A stretch of 64,000 nt of DNA from JAPWJZ01 sp038247245 (lineage in GTDB: Bacteria > Pseudomonadota > Alphaproteobacteria > Micavibrionales > UBA2020), in NCBI GenBank assembly GCA_038247245.1, contig JBBRVE010000001.1, positions 1-64,000 on the forward strand, read 5' to 3'. A model generated the notes under the pieces. The model saw only the letters and a program-made list of their open reading frames with translations, ran no database searches and was not told the DNA's origin. Position 1 is the stretch's first letter. Each line of letters begins with the position of its first letter. The translations under genes and the position numbers were made by a program. This document shows, one piece after another, positions 41,540 through 50,253 of the stretch.

Positions 41540-42046
41540 TTACGCCTTCAGCACAAGTTCATAAAAAATTTCGTCTTCGGTCACGCCGTCATGCCACAGA
41601 TGCGGCGCGGCGCCTGTCTGCACAAAACCATGTTTCTGGTTGGCCTTTTTCGATGCGATATTCGATGCGCGGTGCGCCACGAGGATTTTTTCGGCGGTTT
41701 CATGCGCGCGCGCCCAATCAATACGGGCGCGGTACATGCCTTCGGATACGCCCTTGCTGCGCCATGACGGTTCCAGCCATGAGCCCCACATTCTCGCAAT
41801 CGTGGCATCATCCTTGTCGATCACGACGCCGGTCATCCCGATCACGGTGCCGTGATCGAACACGCCGAAGACGCCCATATCGCTGCGTTCGAGTGCCGCC
41901 CGCCATTCGGCGTCCGGGCGCGGTTCTTCACGGGCAAGGCTGGAGCCGAAAACTTTCGGGTCGGACTGCAAAGCCTTTAACCGCACGGCCCTGTACAGCG
42001 GCCATTCCTCAGGCACGAACAGCCGTATGACAAGGCCTTGTTGCAT
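41540..42046 (-). CDS. GNAT-family N-acetyltransferase
   Basis: A 168-residue acetyltransferase. VIRLFVPEEWPLYRAVRLKALQSDPKVFGSS (in parts) is a typical N-terminus, WRSKGVSEGMYRARIDWA near residue 104 the acetyl-CoA motif, and VAHRASNIASKKANQKHGF the motif B. The ATG at 42046 overlaps the stop of the upstream ene-reductase gene (TGATG), so the two are coupled. The substrate is unknown. Confidence 0.9.
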   Translation of the reverse strand: MQQGLVIRLFVPEEWPLYRAVRLKALQSDPKVFGSSLAREEPRPDAEWRAALERSDMGVFGVFDHGTVIGMTGVVIDKDDATIARMWGSWLEPSWRSKGVSEGMYRARIDWARAHETAEKILVAHRASNIASKKANQKHGFVQTGAAPHLWHDGVTEDEIFYELVLKA

Positions 42047-43152
42047 CAACCGGCCTTTTTCTGGCGCGGGCGCGCCAGCTGTTCGGCGCGGTAACCGCGT
42101 AAATATTGCACCGGCACGTCCATTTCCGCCCCCAGCACATCGGCCGCATGCAGCGGCCAATACGGGTCGCGCAGCATGGCGCGGGCAAGGAACACCATAT
42201 CGGCCTCGCCTGCCGCGATAATGTCATTCGCCTGGACAGGATCATTGATCATGCCCACGGCGGCGGTCGCGATACCGGCCTTTTCCTTGATCGCCCTGGC
42301 AAACGGCACCTGATAATTGGGGCCGACGGGAATTTTCCCATCCGGTGTCAGCGCACCCGATGAGCAATCGATAAAATCAACGCCTTCTTTTTTCAACGCC
42401 GCCGACAGGCGCACGGTATCGTCAATCGCAACACCGCCCTCCTGCCAGTCGGAACAGGACAGGCGCACCGACAGCACCGTTTGCGGGCGTAGCGCGGCGC
42501 GCAATTCGCGTGCGATTTCGCAGATCAGGCGGAACCGGTTTTCCTCGCTGCCGCCATATTCATCCGTGCGTCTGTTCGACAGGGGCGAATAGAATTCATG
42601 CAGCAAATAGCCATGCGCGCCGTGAATTTCGACAATCTGGAATCCCGCGCGCTCCGCGCGGAACGCGCCTGCGATAAAACCTTCCTTCAGGCGCTTGATG
42701 TCGTCCAACGTCATTTCATGCGGCGCTTCCATTTCCGGCGAAAACGCAATCGGCGACGGCGCGATGGTCGTCCAGCCGCCTTCGGGCTTTTTCAGCCGTT
42801 TGCCGCCTTCCCATGGTGCGCCCATGCTGGCCTTGCGCCCCGCATGTGCCAGCTGGATGCCGATTCCCGCGCCATGGCCGATCGCAAAAGCCGTGATGCG
42901 TTTCAGGTAATCCACATGCGCGTCCTTCCAGATGCCATGACAAAGTGGCGTGATGCGGCCTTCGGGCGACACACCCGTTGCCTCCATGATAATCATCCCC
43001 GCCCCGCCCAGCGCGCGCGACCCCAGATGCACCAGATGCCAGTCATTCGCAAAACCGTCCTGCGACGAATACTGGCACATGGGCGACACGCCGATGCGGT
43101 TGCGGAGGGTCAGGCCGCGAAAGGTGATGGGGGTGAACAATGGAACAGACAT
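42046..43152 (-). CDS. NADPH-dependent ene-reductase, YqjM-like (OYE family)
   Basis: FMN-dependent reductase of electrophilic C=C bonds. The 368-residue TIM-barrel protein has the YqjM-type redox-tuning Cys in RIGVSPMCQYSS near residue 26, LAHAGRKAS near 105, the substrate-binding His pair in HGAHGYLLHEFYSP near 177 and ATAAVGMINDPVQAND near 300 for FMN phosphate. These mark the thermophilic-like subgroup rather than classical OYE. Cotranscribed with the GNAT gene downstream. Confidence 0.93.
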   Translation of the reverse strand: MSVPLFTPITFRGLTLRNRIGVSPMCQYSSQDGFANDWHLVHLGSRALGGAGMIIMEATGVSPEGRITPLCHGIWKDAHVDYLKRITAFAIGHGAGIGIQLAHAGRKASMGAPWEGGKRLKKPEGGWTTIAPSPIAFSPEMEAPHEMTLDDIKRLKEGFIAGAFRAERAGFQIVEIHGAHGYLLHEFYSPLSNRRTDEYGGSEENRFRLICEIARELRAALRPQTVLSVRLSCSDWQEGGVAIDDTVRLSAALKKEGVDFIDCSSGALTPDGKIPVGPNYQVPFARAIKEKAGIATAAVGMINDPVQANDIIAAGEADMVFLARAMLRDPYWPLHAADVLGAEMDVPVQYLRGYRAEQLARPRQKKAG

Positions 43153-43168
43153 TTAAAACTCTTATTGT

Positions 43169-43693
43169 TTACGGTTTCAGGTTTTGCAGAAAGGCATCGG
43201 CCTCGGCATGGCTGCGCAGACGGATATAGGTGACGGCGCCGACCTTTCCAGCCCCGAAAATCCCGCCATATTCTTTTTTGCGCTTCTGATAGGTTTTGAG
43301 CAGCCAGACCATAATGCTGTCACTGGAAAAAAGCTTGCCCCATGTTTCGGTATTGCCGTTGCAGATCAGCAATTTGTCGCGTGCGCGGCGGATGGAGCGC
43401 GACAGCAGCTGGCGAAACACCGTGAAAAACGGCAGGTCGATCCAGATAAAGGTATCGGCATACGGCCAGACCATATCGCGGGTTTTAGAATAATTGCCTA
43501 TGATGACCCATTGCGCCGCTTGGGCTTTTTCCAGTACGCGGGCACGGAAATCATCCACATCCCGCGTCTGCCAGTTCGGCAGCCAGTGCAGTTCATCAAG
43601 GTCAACGGCCTCGCAGCCAAGTCTGGCCGCGAGCTTTTTTCCGAAAGTTGTCTTGCCGGAACCGGTGCATCCGAGGATAACGATACGCTGCAT
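43169..43693 (-). CDS. P-loop kinase-like protein (FlaR/topology-modulation family)
   Basis: A 174-residue P-loop NTPase. Walker A is GCTGSGKTTFGK at 8-19, followed by VDLDELHWLPNWQTRDVDDF (in parts), a feature of the adenylate-kinase-related FlaR group, WVIIGNYSKTRDMVWPYADTFIWIDLP (in parts, 62-88) and a basic lid SRSIRRARDKLL. The physiological substrate is unknown; the sequence fits a small nucleotide or nucleoside kinase. It has its own start 16 bases upstream of the ene-reductase gene and may be cotranscribed. Confidence 0.88.
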   Translation of the reverse strand: MQRIVILGCTGSGKTTFGKKLAARLGCEAVDLDELHWLPNWQTRDVDDFRARVLEKAQAAQWVIIGNYSKTRDMVWPYADTFIWIDLPFFTVFRQLLSRSIRRARDKLLICNGNTETWGKLFSSDSIMVWLLKTYQKRKKEYGGIFGAGKVGAVTYIRLRSHAEADAFLQNLKP

Positions 43694-43774
43694 GAAACAC
43701 CTATAAACAGGCAGCCAGTATAGCCTTTCTAAAGCCCGATAAAAGCCCTAACATGGCGGCCAAAGGATGAAAAA

Positions 43775-44962
43775 ATGTCCCGCACAGTCATGCCCAAAGG
43801 CGTTTACGCGCTCGGTTTCATCAGCATGTTCATGGATATCTCGTCGGAGATGATCCACAGCCTGCTGCCGCTGTTCCTGACAAGGGTGTTGGGCGCATCC
43901 GCACTGTCTGTTGGCATACTGGAGGGCATTGCGGAAGCGACCGCCTCGATTGCCAAAATTTTCTCCGGGGCGATCAGCGACTGGATGGGCAGGCGTAAAC
44001 CGCTGCTGTTGCTCGGCTACGGCCTTGCGACGTTGACGAAGCCCCTCTTCCCGCTGGCCGACAGTTTCACAACCGTATTGACCGCCCGCTTCCTTGACCG
44101 CATCGGCAAGGGCATTCGCGGCGCGCCGCGGGATGCGTTCCTCGCCGATATCACGCCGGAGCCGATGCGCGGAGCGGCCTATGGCCTGCGGCAATCGATG
44201 GATACGCTGGGCGCATTCCTGGGCCCGCTGTTTGCCATGGGCTTGATGATCTGGACATTCAATGATTACCGCACCGTGTTCTGGGTTGCGGTGATCCCCG
44301 CCTTGATCGTGCTGCTGATCATCGTGTTCGCCATCAAGGAGCCCGCGCGCGCAAAAGCAACGGAGAAAAAACCGTTCCCGTTACAGACAAGCCAGCTGAA
44401 ACTGCTGTCTCCCGTCTTCTGGATCGTGACGCTGGTCGCGTCACTTTTGACACTGGCCCGGTTTTCGGAGGCGTTCCTGATCATGCGCGGCGATAATATC
44501 GGGCTGGGCGTTGCGTTTGCGCCCGCCATCCTGATTGCGATGAATGCTGTGTATTCTCTGTCGGCATGGCTGGTCGGCGTGCTGTCGGATAAAATCGGCA
44601 GGCAGGGATTGCTGCTGGCGGGCATTGCGACGCTCATCCTGGCGGATATCGTGCTGGCGTCGGCAAATACGCCGGTGCTGGTGTTTATCGGCGCGGGTTT
44701 GTGGGGGCTGCATATGGGGCTGACGCAGGGCATCATCACCGCCTATGTGGCCGATAGCGTGCCCGCCCACTTGCGCGGCACGGGCTTCGGCGTTTACAAT
44801 TTCGTGACCGGCATCGTGCTGTTGGCGGCGAGCGTGATTGCGGGATACCTGTGGAGCGCCCACGGCCCTGTTATCACCTTCGCGGCGGGCGCGGTGTTTT
44901 CGGCGCTGTCATTGCTCGGCTTCCTTGCGCTGCGACCCTACCTCGGAAAGAAACACGCATGA
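43775..44962 (+). CDS. Major facilitator superfamily transporter
   Basis: A 395-residue protein with twelve hydrophobic segments. The inter-helix 2-3 motif GAISDWMGRRKPLLLLGYGL near residue 66, with the following RIGKGIRGAPRDAFLADI, matches the RhtB-unrelated MFS group annotated in many proteobacteria near the Fosmidomycin/bicyclomycin-like transporters; substrate not known. The ATG has AAAGGA before it. Its stop overlaps the next gene's ATG (ATGA). Confidence 0.9.
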   Translation: MSRTVMPKGVYALGFISMFMDISSEMIHSLLPLFLTRVLGASALSVGILEGIAEATASIAKIFSGAISDWMGRRKPLLLLGYGLATLTKPLFPLADSFTTVLTARFLDRIGKGIRGAPRDAFLADITPEPMRGAAYGLRQSMDTLGAFLGPLFAMGLMIWTFNDYRTVFWVAVIPALIVLLIIVFAIKEPARAKATEKKPFPLQTSQLKLLSPVFWIVTLVASLLTLARFSEAFLIMRGDNIGLGVAFAPAILIAMNAVYSLSAWLVGVLSDKIGRQGLLLAGIATLILADIVLASANTPVLVFIGAGLWGLHMGLTQGIITAYVADSVPAHLRGTGFGVYNFVTGIVLLAASVIAGYLWSAHGPVITFAAGAVFSALSLLGFLALRPYLGKKHA

Positions 44963-45441
44963 ACGAACAGACATTACAGGCATGGGAACTGGCAAGCTAT
45001 GTGGTCACCTGCATCGGCCTGCCCTATGCCATCGTCATGCTGATGTATGATAACTGGAAGGAACGCCAGCAAGAGGACGAGGAGCTGTACCAGAAACTGG
45101 CGGAGGAATACGCCAAGTTCAACAACCTGCTGATCAAAAACGCCGACCTGCAACTGGTTACCGGCCATATTCCCGATGAAAATCTTTCTGCGGAACAAAA
45201 AGAACGTAAATCGATCATTTTCGACATGCTGGTCGCACTGTTCGAGCGCGCCTATATTCTTGTTTACGAAGACAACATGGACCGCCAGACGAAACGCCTG
45301 TGGGCGACATGGGAAGATTACATTCAGGCCTGGTGCAAGCGCGACGATTTCCGTGCCGCACTGCCGGGGCTGCTGGTCGGCGAAGATCCCGGATTTTCCG
45401 CCTACATACAGAAGGCCGCTAAAATAACCAAAGACAAATAA
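44959..45441 (+). CDS. Single-span membrane protein, unknown
   Basis: A 160-residue protein with an N-terminal membrane segment (about 10-30, ELASYVVTCIGLPYAIVMLMY) and a helical, charged cytoplasmic part (DNWKERQQEDEELYQKLAEEYAKF in parts) that may form a coiled coil. Such short proteins with this start occur in many bacteria without known function. Start at the ATG overlapping the MFS stop by four bases, so translation is coupled with the transporter. No catalytic motif is seen. Confidence 0.75.
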   Translation: MNEQTLQAWELASYVVTCIGLPYAIVMLMYDNWKERQQEDEELYQKLAEEYAKFNNLLIKNADLQLVTGHIPDENLSAEQKERKSIIFDMLVALFERAYILVYEDNMDRQTKRLWATWEDYIQAWCKRDDFRAALPGLLVGEDPGFSAYIQKAAKITKDK

Positions 45442-45461
45442 ACAACCAAACGGAGTGTAAG

Positions 45462-45878
45462 ATGCCTGTACTTTATACTGCTAAAGCAAATGTCACCGGT
45501 GGCCGCGACGGCGCGGGTGAAACCGACGACAAAAAACTGTCCGTCACCCTGTCGCGCCCGGGCGGCGCGGGCAGCGGCACCAACCCCGAACAATTATTCG
45601 CGGTCGGCTATGCCGCCTGCTTTGGCGGCGCAATCGGTTTCGTGGCGGGCCAGAAAAAACTGGAAACCGGCGCGATCAACATCCAGTCGGAAGTGACGCT
45701 GAACCAGGACGACAAGGGTTTTTCGATCGGCGTGACGCTGAACGTGCTGCTGCCGTCGCTGGATAAAGCCGAGGCCGCCGCACTGGTCGCCGAAGCCGAC
45801 AAGGTCTGCCCCTATTCCAAGGCGCTGCGCGGCAACGTGTCCGTGACCCTGAAGGCAAATGGCGAAGCGCTCAGCTAA
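45462..45878 (+). CDS. ohr: Organic hydroperoxide resistance protein (Ohr)
   Basis: Cys-based peroxidase that reduces organic and fatty acid hydroperoxides with lipoyl partners. The 138-residue protein has the peroxidatic Cys53 (VGYAACFGGAI) and resolving Cys116 (ADKVCPYSKALRGN), with the conserved Arg32 and Glu45-type residues in the SRPGG and NPEQLFA segments. Start context GGAG then ATG. The MarR regulator OhrR is not next to it. Its end overlaps the convergent gene by eight bases. Confidence 0.95.
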   Translation: MPVLYTAKANVTGGRDGAGETDDKKLSVTLSRPGGAGSGTNPEQLFAVGYAACFGGAIGFVAGQKKLETGAINIQSEVTLNQDDKGFSIGVTLNVLLPSLDKAEAAALVAEADKVCPYSKALRGNVSVTLKANGEALS

Positions 45879-46578
45879 GCTTTGCAATTTCCTGCGCGGT
45901 GTAATCCGCAAGGATATCAAAATAACTGAGAATGGTGACGCCGGGCACAAGTCCGGCGTTGCCATGTCTGGCCTTCGGCGCATCGGCGCGGGCGAACAGG
46001 ATTTGCGTGATGCCCATGGCTTTCCAGTCTTCCACAATTTCGTGCATCACAGCCTCGACGGGCGCGGAATTTCCGGCGTGTTTTAATTCTTCCTCTGCCG
46101 CCAATAATTTTGCGGCCTGCGCGTCATCCGGCGTCACGGCCTTGCTGCCGAACAATTCCACAATGCGCTGCCTGGCGGGGCGCATATGGATGACGCCCAG
46201 CCGCACCGTATCCTTGTACTGCGCCACCAGCGCGTCCGACAGGCGCAAAATCTTGCGCCCGATGGCCTTTTCAACGCCGTCATGAAAACCGATCATCGAC
46301 ATGCAGGGCATGACCAGCAATTGCGCATCACCCGCACCCACGGCCAAGCCATCGCCCGCAACCGCCGCGAACAGTTCCTGTTTCTTCGCTTCGTCCTGCA
46401 ACGCCTCGCCGCGCAAGGGGCGGCCCGGCTCCGATACCGCCCGCGCGTTCGGGTAAGGTGCTGCCGATTGTAATGTGTACATCATGCCCTTCGCCGCATC
46501 CGCCAGCCGCGCCGCGAATTCGTCATAGCTGTCGGGGTTCAGCGCGCCGAAGGCCGCGATTTTAACGTCATGCGTCAT
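45871..46578 (-). CDS. Asp/Glu racemase-like protein
   Basis: A 235-residue protein resembling the aspartate/glutamate/hydantoin racemase fold: GMMYTLQSAA near 31, LLVMPCMSMIGFHDGV with a candidate catalytic Cys near residue 92, and ILFARADAP in place of the second half motif. In true racemases the second motif is GCTE with a catalytic Cys; here the position reads Ala-Arg, so a one-base racemase or isomerase-type or maleate isomerase-like activity is questionable. Function not assigned. Its 3' end overlaps ohr. Confidence 0.7.
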   Translation of the reverse strand: MTHDVKIAAFGALNPDSYDEFAARLADAAKGMMYTLQSAAPYPNARAVSEPGRPLRGEALQDEAKKQELFAAVAGDGLAVGAGDAQLLVMPCMSMIGFHDGVEKAIGRKILRLSDALVAQYKDTVRLGVIHMRPARQRIVELFGSKAVTPDDAQAAKLLAAEEELKHAGNSAPVEAVMHEIVEDWKAMGITQILFARADAPKARHGNAGLVPGVTILSYFDILADYTAQEIAKLS

Positions 46579-46634
46579 GCTTTTTCCTTTAAGGCAGATA
46601 TCCAGTGGTGGCGCGGGTAATCGCGCGCAATCGC

Positions 46635-47132
46635 TTAGCGCAGCCAGAGCCTGTCGCTGTTATCCAGCAGGGGTAGCAGCGATTCAAAATCCTGTTCATC
46701 CTTGGCGCGCGGGTTTTTTGATTTATACAGCAGCGGCACGACGGTGGGCAATGCCTCGCCGCGCAGGAAGCGCGCGTATTCCAGCTTCACATGCGCGTTG
46801 CGGCGGTACAGCCAGTCGCCGCCGTCGAATTCGTTCAGCAAGACCTCCAGCGTAAAGCCATCGGTGAAACAGGCGTATAATTCATGAATGGGCAGCAGCA
46901 GCGTATCGAAGCCCCAGCGGAACAGCTGGCCGCCATGCGCGTATTCGATACGATCGAGCTTCGGCAGGTTGTGCAAGCCCGCCTGTTCGCGCCGGTCGAT
47001 GGCGATTTCGATATCCTTGTGCGGTCGTGATTGAAAACCAAGGCGCAGGTCCACCGCCCAGCCGCCCGCGATCCAGTAATCGCCGGGAAAATCCGTCAGA
47101 CGTTGCCGCACTTCATCCACTTCTGGAAACAT
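46635..47132 (-). CDS. Nucleotidyltransferase of the aminoglycoside-modifying type
   Basis: A 165-residue nucleotidyltransferase-fold protein: IAGGWAVDLRLG near residue 20 and SRPHKDIEIAIDRRE with the acidic pair near 36 are the motifs of the PF10706 family, related to aminoglycoside 2''-adenylyltransferase. It lacks the C-terminal domain of resistance enzymes, so a housekeeping or unknown role is as likely as resistance. Start at the ATG at 47132 with GGAAGG upstream; further ATG codons lie in frame further back. It diverges from the FecR gene. Confidence 0.8.
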   Translation of the reverse strand: MFPEVDEVRQRLTDFPGDYWIAGGWAVDLRLGFQSRPHKDIEIAIDRREQAGLHNLPKLDRIEYAHGGQLFRWGFDTLLLPIHELYACFTDGFTLEVLLNEFDGGDWLYRRNAHVKLEYARFLRGEALPTVVPLLYKSKNPRAKDEQDFESLLPLLDNSDRLWLR

Positions 47133-47223
47133 GCCCGAAATTCCCTTCCGCCATGACCTTAACACATGCCGCGTGCTCGGATAAGATGGACGGGCATTTA
47201 ACCGCCTGAAAGGCATTTTTCAC

Positions 47224-48006
47224 ATGTTCAAATCCCTCGCTTTAGTCGCCGCGCTATTCCTTATGTCGCCGTCCCTGTCCCATGCCGCCGCGCCCGCGCC
47301 GGAAGGCATCATCGGCACGATCCTCGAGGTCGAAGGCGCTGGCACCGTGACGCCGGTCGGCAAGCCCGCTGTTGCCGCCGCCGTCAAAACGCGCGTGCAT
47401 ATGAACGATGTGATCTCGACGGGGCCGAAGGGACGCATCTTCATCCTCTTCATCGACAACACGCAATTCACGCTGTCGGAAAATTCGAAACTGAAGGTCG
47501 ACAAGTATGTGTTCGACCCGCAAAACCCCGCCGTGAACAAGGGCACGTTCAACGTCATGCAGGGCGCATTCAAGTACACCAGCGGCGCGCTGGCGAAGAA
47601 AAAAGACCCTGAAGTGTCGATCAACACGCCCTACGGCAATATTGGCGTGCGTGGCACGGTCGTCCTGGGCGGCCGGGTGAAGGACGCCTATGGCGTGCAT
47701 GTGCAGGAAGGCCGCGTGCAGGTGCGCAATGATGCGGGCGCGGTGCTGGTCGACAAAGGCAACGGCACGATGATCAAGAGCCGCGCGGAAAAACCCACCA
47801 ATCAGGCACCCTTCCCGCCCGAGCTGCTGAACGTTTTGCAAACCGGCGTCTCCCTGATCGCAGGCGATAAGTTGATGAAAAATATGCCCGGTTTCATGAG
47901 CGATAACCTGCAACTGCAGGACCAGTTCAAAATCTTCCAGCAACTGAACAACCCTGTGCCGAAACTGAAGGGACCGGGCGACCTGCTCAAGAAATTCCCC
48001 TTCTAA
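47224..48006 (+). CDS. Periplasmic FecR-domain protein
   Basis: A 260-residue secreted protein: signal peptide (about 1-22, ending SHAAAP) and a FecR domain (about 28-190) with TRVHMNDVISTGPKGRIFILFIDNTQFTLSENSKL (in parts, residues 57-90), VMQGAFKYTSG and VSINTPYGNIGVRGTVV (about 135). It lacks the anti-sigma transmembrane anchor of FecR, so it is probably a periplasmic binding or envelope structural protein. The C-terminal 60 residues are helical and may bind a partner. It is followed by a strong terminator. Confidence 0.88.
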   Translation: MFKSLALVAALFLMSPSLSHAAAPAPEGIIGTILEVEGAGTVTPVGKPAVAAAVKTRVHMNDVISTGPKGRIFILFIDNTQFTLSENSKLKVDKYVFDPQNPAVNKGTFNVMQGAFKYTSGALAKKKDPEVSINTPYGNIGVRGTVVLGGRVKDAYGVHVQEGRVQVRNDAGAVLVDKGNGTMIKSRAEKPTNQAPFPPELLNVLQTGVSLIAGDKLMKNMPGFMSDNLQLQDQFKIFQQLNNPVPKLKGPGDLLKKFPF

Positions 48007-48028
48007 GGGAAACTTGCGACACTCAAAG

Positions 48029-48059
48029 AAAAGGCCTGGGATCGCTCCCAGGCCTTTTT
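48029..48059. terminator. Bidirectional terminator
   Basis: AAAAGGCCTGGGA and TCCCAGGCCTTTTT form a 13-bp stem with a 4-base loop. It serves the FecR gene (+) and the nucleotidyltransferase gene at 48079 (-). Confidence 0.9.
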
Positions 48060-48078
48060 CTTTATGCGGATTGTTTGT

Positions 48079-49194
48079 TTACGACCAGCTTTCGTAGCGC
48101 ACGGAACGGGGCTTCGGCTTCAGCAATTCCTTCAATTCATCGCTCTGCGTGAAATCGGGATATTTGGCGATGATGCGTTGCGCATGATCGACGGTGGCGT
48201 CATTCGGGCGCACCAGCGTCAGGCGTTTCAGGCGCACGTCTTCGTCATAGGCGCGCGTACTGACGATTTCTTCGCCGTCGCTGGCGATCTGTGTGATGCC
48301 GATGTCGAAGGCATCCAGCAACCCGCCCACGAAAAGCGATTTTGCCTCATAACGGCTGGATTCCTTCACCAGTTTGCGGTCGAGCGTATCTTCCACAAAA
48401 ATCACGTTGTATTCGGTCTTGGCGCCGCCCGCCACGATCTTCCAGCTTTCCAGCGCGCGCGTGCGCTTGGCGATGTCGAAGTTTTTCTCGACATGGCTTT
48501 TCGGTTCCGGGAAGGCTTCCTTGCTGATGCTGAAACCGTAACCGTCGCTGTGGCGGAATTCCTGCTCCTGCACGGCGAGCCCGGCGGCGTTGAACACTTC
48601 TTTAAGATAGGCGCGGTTTTTTTTGAGCGATCCTTGCGAGCGCATGAAGATATCGACGTCGCGCACCGGACGCTGGTTGAACGTGTCACGCAGGGCGCCG
48701 CCCGCAATCACGGCCTCGGTCGAACCGGCGGCATGGAACGTCGTCAGCACCTTGCGCCATTCCTGCGGAATTTGTTCGATGCGTTTGTCAATGAAGCGGC
48801 CTTCGACAAAGGCCTGACCCGCAACGGGATCATTCGCGGGCGCGGGCGTGGTCGAGGGTGCGACCTCTTCCCAAGGCTGGCCGTTGCTGCGTAATCCTGC
48901 CTGCCGCAGCAGCTGCACATAGCGCAGATATTTATCGGACATGGCCGCGCGCAACGCCGCCATGTCTTCCGCGTCGGGATGCGCGCCCCATGTGGCCAGC
49001 AGGCGGATCATCGGCGCGTCTTCGCGCATCAGCGCGAGGCGCATATGTTTCCATTCGGGCGGATCCTGACGGTTCTGCCAGAACGCCTTGTCGAAAAACT
49101 CCCGTGCCTCCGCAATATCGCCCTTCGCCACGATTTCGGAAAGCGCGTCATCGAAACGGCCGGGTTTCGGCCAGGGCTTGGAGGGTTCAACCAT
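48079..49194 (-). CDS. Nucleotidyltransferase-domain protein with helical repeat N-terminus
   Basis: A 371-residue protein. Residues 1-115 are helical with an ankyrin-like stretch (ALMREDAPMIRLLATWGAHPDAED), and residues 140-260 hold a nucleotidyltransferase domain: EAVIAGGALRDTFN (about 160) and the metal-binding RDVDIFMRSQ near 179, as in CCA-adding/poly(A) polymerase head domains. A C-terminal segment (VSTRAYDEDVRLKRLTLVRPND) fits the companion of that head. The substrate is not known; no tRNA-binding body domain is seen. It ends next to the shared terminator. Confidence 0.8.
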   Translation of the reverse strand: MVEPSKPWPKPGRFDDALSEIVAKGDIAEAREFFDKAFWQNRQDPPEWKHMRLALMREDAPMIRLLATWGAHPDAEDMAALRAAMSDKYLRYVQLLRQAGLRSNGQPWEEVAPSTTPAPANDPVAGQAFVEGRFIDKRIEQIPQEWRKVLTTFHAAGSTEAVIAGGALRDTFNQRPVRDVDIFMRSQGSLKKNRAYLKEVFNAAGLAVQEQEFRHSDGYGFSISKEAFPEPKSHVEKNFDIAKRTRALESWKIVAGGAKTEYNVIFVEDTLDRKLVKESSRYEAKSLFVGGLLDAFDIGITQIASDGEEIVSTRAYDEDVRLKRLTLVRPNDATVDHAQRIIAKYPDFTQSDELKELLKPKPRSVRYESWS

Positions 49195-49293
49195 GTGCTC
49201 AGGAAACCTTATAATCTGGGATGATGGACTGCCCTAAAGTAAGGCACTCCAGCGCATTATGTCAATATGTTTTTACTATTTTAAATCAGTGAC

Positions 49294-50130
49294 TTAGGTA
49301 ATATTAAACCCAATACGGGCGACCGTCTGCACGGGCAGCGGAGAATCCGGCTTTTCCGCCGCCGCTGTAAAAGCAGTGATCAGCGGCGCGGGGGCCGAGG
49401 CCTGCTGGTTGAATGTTTCCGACAATATGCCACCGCCCGACTTGGCCCAGTCCTTCACCGCGCCGAATGCGTTTTGCAGGATGCCTGTCTTGGCGAGCCA
49501 AGCACCCAGCGCGCCGGTCGCCGTGCCAGACAGGAAAGAAATGCCCGCGCTTTTCGCACGCTTACGGTCGATCAGTTTTACGTCGGCGCGCTTTTCTTTC
49601 GGCCCCATGAAACGGTCGGTCACATATTCCTTGCCGTAACTGTAAATACCGCTGGCCGCCCCTGTGGCCAAGGCCAGCAGTGCAAGCCCGCCAAAGGTCG
49701 ACACGCCGCCGATCATGCCCGCGACCCAAGTGATGGCGATCAGGCGAAAAGTGCCTGAAACGATGCGTCCGGCGATCATATCGGCGGCTTTGCTGCCGAC
49801 GCTTTTCAGCACATTGCGGAAACGGTTGCCTTCGGCGCGCCACGCCTTCAGGATATCGCCGAAGCCCGCGACATCGACGCCCTTTTCAAACAACTTGATC
49901 TTGAGCGGCTTTTTTTTCTCGGCCGGTTTTTCATCGCCGGCAGGCGCTGCGGCGGCCGGTTCCGGACTGTCGTTTGAAGGCGGCGGGGTGACAGGAACCG
50001 GCGCGGGATCTGCCGCAGGCGCAGTTGCGGGATCGGGCGTTGCCGCCTCGTCCTTTTTTTCCGGCTTGATATCTGGCGCATCGCCCTTTAAGGGCGGCGT
50101 GATTTCGGCCATCTGGTCGCCTTCAGCCAT
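49294..50130 (-). CDS. Membrane protein with Pro/Ala-rich N-terminus, unknown
   Basis: A 278-residue protein. Residues 1-75 are a low-complexity Pro/Ala/Asp linker ending in a Lys-rich stretch (EKPAEKKKPLKIKL); then two or three hydrophobic segments (about 125-165: AGRIVSGTFRLIAITWVAGMIGG, GLALLALATGAASGIYSY) and a basic cytoplasmic loop (KEKRADVKLIDRKRAKSAG), then a further Ala/Gly-rich segment (about 195-215). No family is recognised. Both ATGs near the start are possible. It stands alone between two plus-strand neighbours. Confidence 0.65.
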   Translation of the reverse strand: MAEGDQMAEITPPLKGDAPDIKPEKKDEAATPDPATAPAADPAPVPVTPPPSNDSPEPAAAAPAGDEKPAEKKKPLKIKLFEKGVDVAGFGDILKAWRAEGNRFRNVLKSVGSKAADMIAGRIVSGTFRLIAITWVAGMIGGVSTFGGLALLALATGAASGIYSYGKEYVTDRFMGPKEKRADVKLIDRKRAKSAGISFLSGTATGALGAWLAKTGILQNAFGAVKDWAKSGGGILSETFNQQASAPAPLITAFTAAAEKPDSPLPVQTVARIGFNIT

Positions 50131-50253
50131 TATTTCGAAGGTTTATTTATAACGAATATGAATAAGCCTGACTAGGGGCTTTGAATTTTCCCATATTTTT
50201 GCAGTGGATGGAAAAACAGGGTAAAATGAAAGAAAGAGAAAAGGTAAATGCCC

